The notes under the pieces are model-generated. The model was not told the DNA's origin, ran no database searches, and was given only the letters and a program-made list of their open reading frames with translations. From Nelumbo lutea (taxonomy: Eukaryota > Streptophyta > Magnoliopsida > Proteales > Nelumbonaceae), in NCBI GenBank assembly GCA_022828595.1, contig JAKGHH010000001.1, positions 72,536,401-72,600,400 on the forward strand: a stretch of DNA of 64,000 bases. The letters run 5' to 3'. Shown piece by piece: positions 58,710 through 64,000 of the stretch. A program made the position numbers and the translations under genes. Each line of letters begins with the position of its first letter. Position 1 is the first letter of the stretch.

Positions 58710-60748
58710 TCACGCAGAAGGACTGCCAACCTTATCCGAGGGGTCCACCACTTCGATCTCATCATCGCTCTCCTCCTCTGATGAGTCAAGCTCCTCGTTT
58801 GCTGCCTTGGCCACTCCAGGGGCTAAGCCTAACATTGTGATGGCACCGAGGTCGAGATCGGGGAAATTTTGTCAGACCAGATACCTACACAACTTGAACC
58901 CGGAGCGGTAGGAGCTTGAGCCATATTCGACTTGGAGAGCACGAAACTCCAAGGACTCCTTGAAGCGCTCAACGGCATGGTTCCTTTCTTCTTCCCACGC
59001 CTCCTGGATGGCGGTCTCGAAGATCTGAGTTCGTTCCTGGTCCATTGCTTCAAGGTTTTTGACTTCTCGTTGAAGCCGTTCCTTCTCCTCGATCATTGTT
59101 GAGATCAGCTCCTTCTGTTTTGCGTTGTCCTCCGTTAGCGTGGAGAGCCATCCTTCCTGGTCTAGGATCAGCTGTTTCTAGCACTCGGTCCCCTTTTTAG
59201 CTTGAATTACCTCGCCCCAAGCTAGGTCCTGCTCGCGATGGAGCTTTCATACCACCATCTTGGCGTCCCGTGCCTTCTTTGAGTGGATCATGGACTGACA
59301 GACCAATGCATGAAGGGTAGAGCTGACCTATCAAAAGAAAATCGAGGTAAGTAAAAAAAAAAAAGAGTGAAGCCGAAGGCCGAATACTTACCACCATGCA
59401 GTGGCTGGAGGCTAGTCCCAAGAGCCGGTTCGAAGGCATGTCAAACCATCGCACAACCTCGCTTGGAAAGACGGCATCCCAGCTCTTGCGCACTGCAAGC
59501 ATGTGGTTCGTGATGCTTTCTCCTTCGCTCGTGGGGGCGCTCTCTGGCTCGGCAACGAGCCCCTCCAAAGCTGATACATCCTCTGGTTCCTGAGGGCAAT
59601 CTTCCTCCTCATGACCCTCCTCTGTCACCACCTCGGAGTGTGTAGCTCGGGTCTCCTTCCTGGGGGGCTCAGTGGTGATCAGCTCCACTGCCAGGACCTC
59701 GGTTGGTCTAGAGTTTGAAGGCCCGACTTCCCGGTGAGGCCTCTTCGCGACCTTCCGCTTCTTCCCCTTCTGGGAGCTCCTCAGGAGGCTCTCCGCATCG
59801 ACCTCTAGCATTGTAACTGCAAAAAACAAACAGTTAGTCAAAAAAACTTAAAGGGTATTTTAAGCAAATATCCGAAAGGAAACCTATCGAGAGGGCTCAA
59901 ACCAGGTCGCACTAGCGCGTCCTCGGCCAAGGAGTTTTTCATTTCAAGCCGGAGGTCCCTCCATGAGTTGATCACCGCCCTGTTCTCTCCGTCCAAGCTC
60001 ACCCCGAGGTCCTGAGTAGCCACCCTCCAGTGGGTTGGGAAAGACCACCCTTTCGGGTTACGAGCGATGAAGTATAGCCTTTTCCAGGCCAAAACCTTGT
60101 TCGAACAACCGTGCAAGATTTTGAATCTGGGCCTGGGAGAGATATAGTAGCTCTTTCTGACGTTCCTGCGCAGACATGTCGAATTTCGCTTGATCGCACA
60201 AATCAAGCTGAAAACGTCCAGAGTTAGAGGTCGGTCGTAGGATGGAACAGAGAAATAGTGCCAATGATATTCCGAATAGAGTTTGGATGAAGCTGGTCAA
60301 TGGTGATGTTGTAAAACTTAACTACTTCTATCAGGAAATGATGGAGTGGGAACCGCAGCCTTGTCGCGAGTTGCTCCTAAAAAATAGCGAGCTCATTGTG
60401 ATCATGAGCCCAAGGGTACTGACCTAAGGGTATGCTAAAGACTAAGTTATCGGGGAGACGATAGCGGGGCACTAAATACAACAGTCTGTTTGAAGATAAT
60501 TTGGAAGTCCCAAAGTCATCGGGATACTGACCTCAAGAAGAAGTTGGGGCCCCCGATCTGGAGGATGGACCCTCTTCCTGAGTTTCGGTCTCCCCGAGCC
60601 GAGATGGCTCGACTTCAGGGTTAGAGGTTCCTTCTAAAGACTGGAGAGGGGAGGCACCCTGCTACGAGCTGACTTCCCCGACAGGAACAACATCGCCCTC
60701 CACCTTATTAACATTATCTACAAGCCTATCTACGCTAGAACTCGACAT
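58710..60748 (-). pseudogene. Antisense gene of Gypsy B (Tat-type aORF), three exons, decayed
   Basis: Starts at ATG 60746-60748 (MSSSSVDRLVDN) and ends at TGA 58710. Likely exons: 60748-59884, 59816-59392 and 59327-58710. Intron 1 (67 bp, GTTTCC...TTTGCAG) and intron 2 (64 bp, GTAAGT...TTGATAG) sit at the same places as in element A. Shared signposts: EQLATRLRFPLHHFLIEVV, LHPNSIRNIIGTISLFC, an Arg/Lys-rich stretch after intron 1 (KKRKVAKRPHRE), a HCMV end before intron 2, a long coiled coil with Glu/Arg/Lys, and SGFKLCRYLV, QNFPDLDLGAI near the end, followed by an acidic tail. Stops and shifts make it non-functional as read. It has the same family role as in A; the biochemical function is unknown. 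Confidence 0.8.
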
Positions 60749-60903
60749 AATCGGAAAGCAGGAAAAAGCTAAGGAATGGGGACTTATCGAAGAGAAAGAA
60801 CGAAGTGGAAAACATAAAGAAGACCGAGCTGGTAGACTTCGACGCGACCTCGGGAGAGCTCAATCACTGAATTTGTTGCAAGAACAATAAGTCACAGACC
60901 CCC

Positions 60904-60913
60904 CTATTTATAG
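60904..60913 (-). promoter_or_regulatory. TATA box for the antisense gene of Gypsy B
   Basis: Minus strand CTATAAATAG, 156 bp before the antisense ATG. Same 10-mer and arrangement as in element A, with a G-rich stretch downstream in both. Confidence 0.65.
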
Positions 60914-61205
60914 CCTTTATGTCTGAGAACCAACGGTCGAGGTCGATGCAATCCAACAGCTCTTAGGAAAACCGGTTGCGCGATCTCCGAGGATAAAATC
61001 GGTTTAGCGCATTTTTTGACATTCGCAGAAATTATAAATCGCGTAACGTCTGAACGTAAACCAGATGCGACCTGAGTTTTCCTGGTTGAGCTGAGTGGCT
61101 GAACAAAGTCCGATCCACGATTCATCTGACTAGTTGCCCGGTCCTCGGACCAAATCCACTTGGCTCGTCATAAACTCCCCGTACCAGGTCAGGACCCCTG
61201 GCCCA

Positions 61206-61221
61206 AGGAGTGGGGGGCAGA
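61206..61221 (+). other. Polypurine tract of Gypsy B
   Basis: AAGGAGTGGGGGGCAG immediately precedes the 3' LTR start TGATGTAGGG. Confidence 0.72.
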
Positions 61222-61859
61222 TGATGTAGGGTGATTTGGCCCGACCTAGTAATAGGGGGACACGTGGACATGACCTAATTGACAGGACGGCAGCTCATCC
61301 TGACGTACCAAGTCTGTGACGGATCGAGCTCGAATAATCAAACCACCTCGGGGCAAGTCCACCTCGAAGCAAGTTCACTTCGGAACACGGTTGCATCGGG
61401 ATCACCTCGGTTACAAGACACTTCGGCATTCATACCAGGTTAGATCCTAAGGGCACTAGCTCGGGTAATATTGAGCAACCTCTACACGACGATCCAGAAG
61501 ATCCCGCCACCAGATTCCACGATTTACGAGATCACACCTCGTAACAGCTAGCCTTATCTCCCTCGTCCAAATCGGGCGGAAGCGATAAGCCTTATCGGCG
61601 TTATCTCCTGCTAATACAGAAACGAGCCTCATCATAGCAATAATCCTGAAACCACTCTAAAAAATCCGCGAGGACTCCAATATATAAAGACCCCAACCCT
61701 TCAGGGGACAAGGATACACGTAATCTCTGCTTACTAGCTCTCTTGCTTTCTAAACTACCTTCAACTCCCAAATTACTGACTTAAGCATCGGAGTAACCTC
61801 TCCGAGTAAGCACCCTTGGGTTCTCTAATTATCTTTATGTAGATCAGCCAACTCCGTCA
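61222..61859 (+). repeat. 3' LTR of Gypsy B, 638 bp
   Basis: TGATGTAGGGTGATTTGG... to ...CCAACTCCGTCA. A TATA box TATATAAAG lies at 61681. The terminal sequences parallel those of the A LTR (TGATGAAGGATGATTTGG and CTCCATCA), but the B LTR lacks the 40-bp tandem array. Confidence 0.85.
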
Positions 61860-62335
61860 TCTACTTACTACAAATGTAATGTCAGGTCTGGTACAAAGCA
61901 TAGCATACATCAAGTTTCCTATTGCACTAGAATACTCAAGTTGTGCAATTGCTCTACCAATATTTTCTACTAGCTTTATACTAGAATCATATGGCGTGCT
62001 ATATTCTTTAAACCCTAAATGCTTAAATTTCTCAAGTACTTTCTCAATATAATGTGGTTGGCTTAATGCATAGCCCCTACTATGCTTTTTAACTTTTATT
62101 CCCAAGATGGTATCTACTTCTCCTAAATCTTTCATCTTGAAGATAGATGATAAGTAGTTTTTAGTTTCATTTATGCCAACCATATTTGTATCCACAATAA
62201 ACATATCATCAACATAAAAACATACAATTACTCCATAATTTTCAATGAATTTTGAGTAGATGCATCTATCAACATTATTATGCCAAACATATTCTTCTAC
62301 TAGTTGAGCAACACTAGCAATAGCTTTCTCTGACT
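61860..62335 (-). pseudogene. Copia reverse transcriptase fragment
   Basis: Minus strand. Reads CFYVDDMFIVDTN (the YVDD active site), FKMKDLGEVDTILGIKV, YALSQPHYIEKVLEKF and GNLMYAMLCTRPDITFVV, all typical of Copia reverse transcriptase from the active site onwards. It begins abruptly at the edge of the B LTR and ends near 62335. No RNase H and no LTR are seen. It is the flank of element B on one side only. Confidence 0.88.
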
Positions 62336-63593
62336 AAAATCACACTCCGCTCAACTTTGAACGACGAATATTGTCATTCCATCAACTCTCGATTGCAAGG
62401 CGATATGTATTCGACATTGGAATTAGCAGTTTGGAGAACAGTGAAGTCTCCTCTATTGCAATATCTAACATTGGGCAGAGCATAACTCAAGTAAATCCCG
62501 ATCCAACTTGCAACCTTTTTTTTTTGGCTTCTTTTTCGCTTATCTTCTTTCGTTTCTTTACGTCTCTTTTGTCATTATCTTGCATTTCTCTGGTATGTGG
62601 GTTGTGAAGAAAAAAGACTAAGAAGGGTCAACTACATCATCTACATGATGACAAGTTCTAGATATTCTCCTCTACTTGGTTTTATTCATATCCTTCCCAA
62701 ACCTCTGAACTTTCAATTTTAACATTCTCAGATGTATCACCAATCTCAGTCCGAATCTCCTATGCCAAGATAATACCATTGTTGTGAGTTTCTGTTCTCA
62801 TCGAGAAGATGATGAGCTGTAGCTAAAGAGAGAAAAGAGAAAAATGGGAGGGAAGAGGGAGAGAGAGAACAACAAAGGGGACGAGAAAAGAGAGGACTCT
62901 CGAGGGAAGTGAGCTATGGTTGCCGCCATTGTATTTTCGTGTCAAGGTGGAAGGCGATTATCACCCTTTCATCGCAGTTCACATCTTCTCCTCACAAAGA
63001 ACGTCCCACAGCACATTGCTGCCGTGTATTGGAAACATCTCCTAATAATAGTATTAGAATCAATATGTCATCATGGAGAGATGCTTTCCATACAAGGCGG
63101 GATGTGTGTGGGACGTTGTAGGGCGGAGACGTGTCATTGAGTTAATAGGATCATAAGAAGGACAGCAGATCAGCAGCCCCCAACAGCGTCCAACAGCACA
63201 TCCCCGCCGTGTATTAGGAGCATCTCCCGGACGTTGTGGGGGGCTGATTTGGTAATTCACACTAGTAGTTAATCCACTTTCATTTGCTGAAGTAGATCCG
63301 GCTCCCTGATACCTGACATACAATTGTCAATTAGTCCAGTGTCCTCTTTGATGACCATCTGATTGGAATAAGTGGTGGGACCTGTCCAATCAGAAGGACA
63401 GGTCATACCTGATTGAGGTTGGTATCCACCATCCGTAGCGCTATATTGCAGAAGACTTCGATCCGTGCAAGCCTCATTGTCTTAATCTGTAACAGGGTGA
63501 CCAAATTATTATTAACCCTTGTATTCTCCCAGAGTTCAGAGTTCTCTTTGATAGTCTGATCTGATACCAATAACGAGCACTTAAAAAGAAAAT
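62336..63593. other. Upstream region of IBR1/SDRA with repeat debris
   Basis: A poly-T run (62518-62527), a GA-rich stretch (62829-62880) and a three-part repeat (62997-63235). The promoter of the following gene must lie here, but I see no convincing TATA box. Confidence 0.4.
62997..63235. repeat. Inverted and direct repeat trio, about 45 bp units
   Basis: AGAACGTCCCACAGCACATTG...GTATTGGAAACATCTCC (62998-63045) is repeated inverted at 63073-63118 (GAGATGCTTTCCATACAAGGCGGGATGTGTGTGGGACGTT) and again direct at 63183-63230 (AGCGTCCAACAGCACATCCCCGCCGTGTATTAGGAGCATCTCC). The first two could fold into a hairpin. It looks like a small fold-back element. Confidence 0.65.
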
Positions 63594-64000
63594 ATGGAGA
63601 AGATAGGGAGGCGATTCCAAGGGAAGGTAGCCATCGTCACTGCGTCCACACAGGGGATCGGTTTCAGCATCGCCGAGAGACTTGGCTTGGAAGGTGCTTC
63701 TGTTGTCATTTCTTCTCGCAAGCAGGTTCGTGGTTTATTATTATTATTATTATTGGTTTGATCTTTTTTGTTCAGATAAATTTTTGAGTTCAATTGCGTT
63801 TATCCAAAAAGTAGAAATTTCCCCCATTTTCCTGCTATCCGGATAAATCAAGGGTGAATTCATTTAGGCTTGGTTGGGTTTGTGCAGAACAACGTAGATA
63901 AGGCAGTTGAAAAGCTTAGAGCTCGAGGAATCGATGTATTAGGGGTTGTTTGCCATGTTTCGAATGCCCAGCACAGGAAGAACCTCATAGAGAAGATTGT
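63594..64000 (+). CDS. IBR1: Peroxisomal short-chain dehydrogenase, IBR1/SDRA (DHRS4-like), first two exons
   Basis: Exon 1 is 63594-63725 and exon 2 starts at 63888 and runs off the window. The start [20 protein letters not shown] leads into the Rossmann-fold nucleotide site TASTQGIG (16-23), then [14 protein letters not shown] before a phase-0 CAG|GTTCGT donor. Exon 2 reads [19 protein letters not shown] and [35 protein letters not shown] and CHVSNAQHR identify the SDRA/IBR1 branch of short-chain dehydrogenases. In Arabidopsis IBR1 is a peroxisomal NAD(P)-dependent enzyme needed to turn indole-3-butyric acid into the auxin IAA. The catalytic Ser-Tyr-Lys and the C-terminal peroxisome signal lie outside the window. 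Intron 1 (162 bp) holds a TTA microsatellite. Confidence 0.9.
63735..63755. repeat. (TTA)n microsatellite in IBR1 intron 1
   Basis: Six or more TTA units just after the splice donor region. Confidence 0.9.

Larger units (their letters stand above)
53463..61859 (+). mobile_element. Tat-lineage Gypsy retrotransposon B, deleted at its 5' end
   Basis: Same family as A by order and domain sequence: pol, then an antisense gene, then a complete 3' LTR (61222-61859). The 5' LTR is cut to about 335 bp and joined straight to the end of gag; the rest of the LTR, the PBS and most of gag are missing. Flanks differ (TGACC on the left, TCTAC on the right), so there is no visible target duplication and the left border was probably rearranged. 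Confidence 0.88.

Noticed and set aside
1..64000. tRNA, rRNA, riboswitch or bacterial defence-type systems
   Set aside because: I scanned for the conserved tRNA A/B box words and operon-like clusters and found none that held up. Everything recognisable is plant gene or plant transposon.

Overview
The window is nuclear DNA of a flowering plant, most likely a eudicot or magnoliid. Host genes are split by many GT-AG introns, and the spaces between them are filled with nested plant transposons (Copia, Tat-type Gypsy, LINE, hAT, PIF/Harbinger, Mutator). There are no operons and no bacterial or phage features. I could not name the species.

Host genes. (1) Exon 1 of a Raf-like protein kinase of the HT1/STY type lies on the minus strand at 3310-3714; its downstream exons are not in the window. 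(2) A complete EHD gene (EH-domain, dynamin-like ATPase; 16 coding exons, 37711-47067, 544 aa) lies on the plus strand. (3) The first two exons of an IBR1/SDRA-type peroxisomal short-chain dehydrogenase start at 63594 on the plus strand and run off the window. (4) At 22186-22452 there is a fragment resembling the N-terminus of a growth-regulating factor (GRF3/4 type). EHD2 and IBR1 are neighbours in Arabidopsis (At4g05520 and At4g05530), so the right half appears to preserve an old gene pair now split by about 16.5 kb of nested transposons.

Layout. 1-2.7 kb: 3' part of a Copia element with its 3' LTR. 2.7-4.4 kb: tandem duplication and the kinase exon. 4.4-19 kb: gene-poor DNA with PIF/Harbinger and hAT miniature elements, a Mutator-like inverted-repeat element holding a LINE-like insertion, and very AT-rich stretches. 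19.0-21.8 kb: Mutator-like element with a 9-bp target duplication carrying a decayed Copia gag-protease-integrase. 22-24.6 kb: GRF-like fragment and an inverted-repeat element. 25.3-36.1 kb: full-length Tat-lineage Gypsy element A with two LTRs. 36.1-47.1 kb: EHD gene. 48.1-50.8 kb: PIF-like element and a LINE remnant holding an hAT MITE. 50.9-61.9 kb: two further Tat-type elements, C (no pol) and B (deleted at its 5' end). 61.9-62.3 kb: Copia reverse transcriptase fragment. 63.6-64 kb: IBR1/SDRA.

The most notable structure is in the two Tat-type Gypsy elements. Between pol and the 3' LTR, each carries an antisense gene with its own upstream TATA box (same 10-mer in both) and two short introns at matching positions. 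Antisense ORFs are already known in this lineage; the matching promoter and introns here are the part worth checking. All copies are decayed, mostly through C:G to T:A changes. I found no wholly new system.
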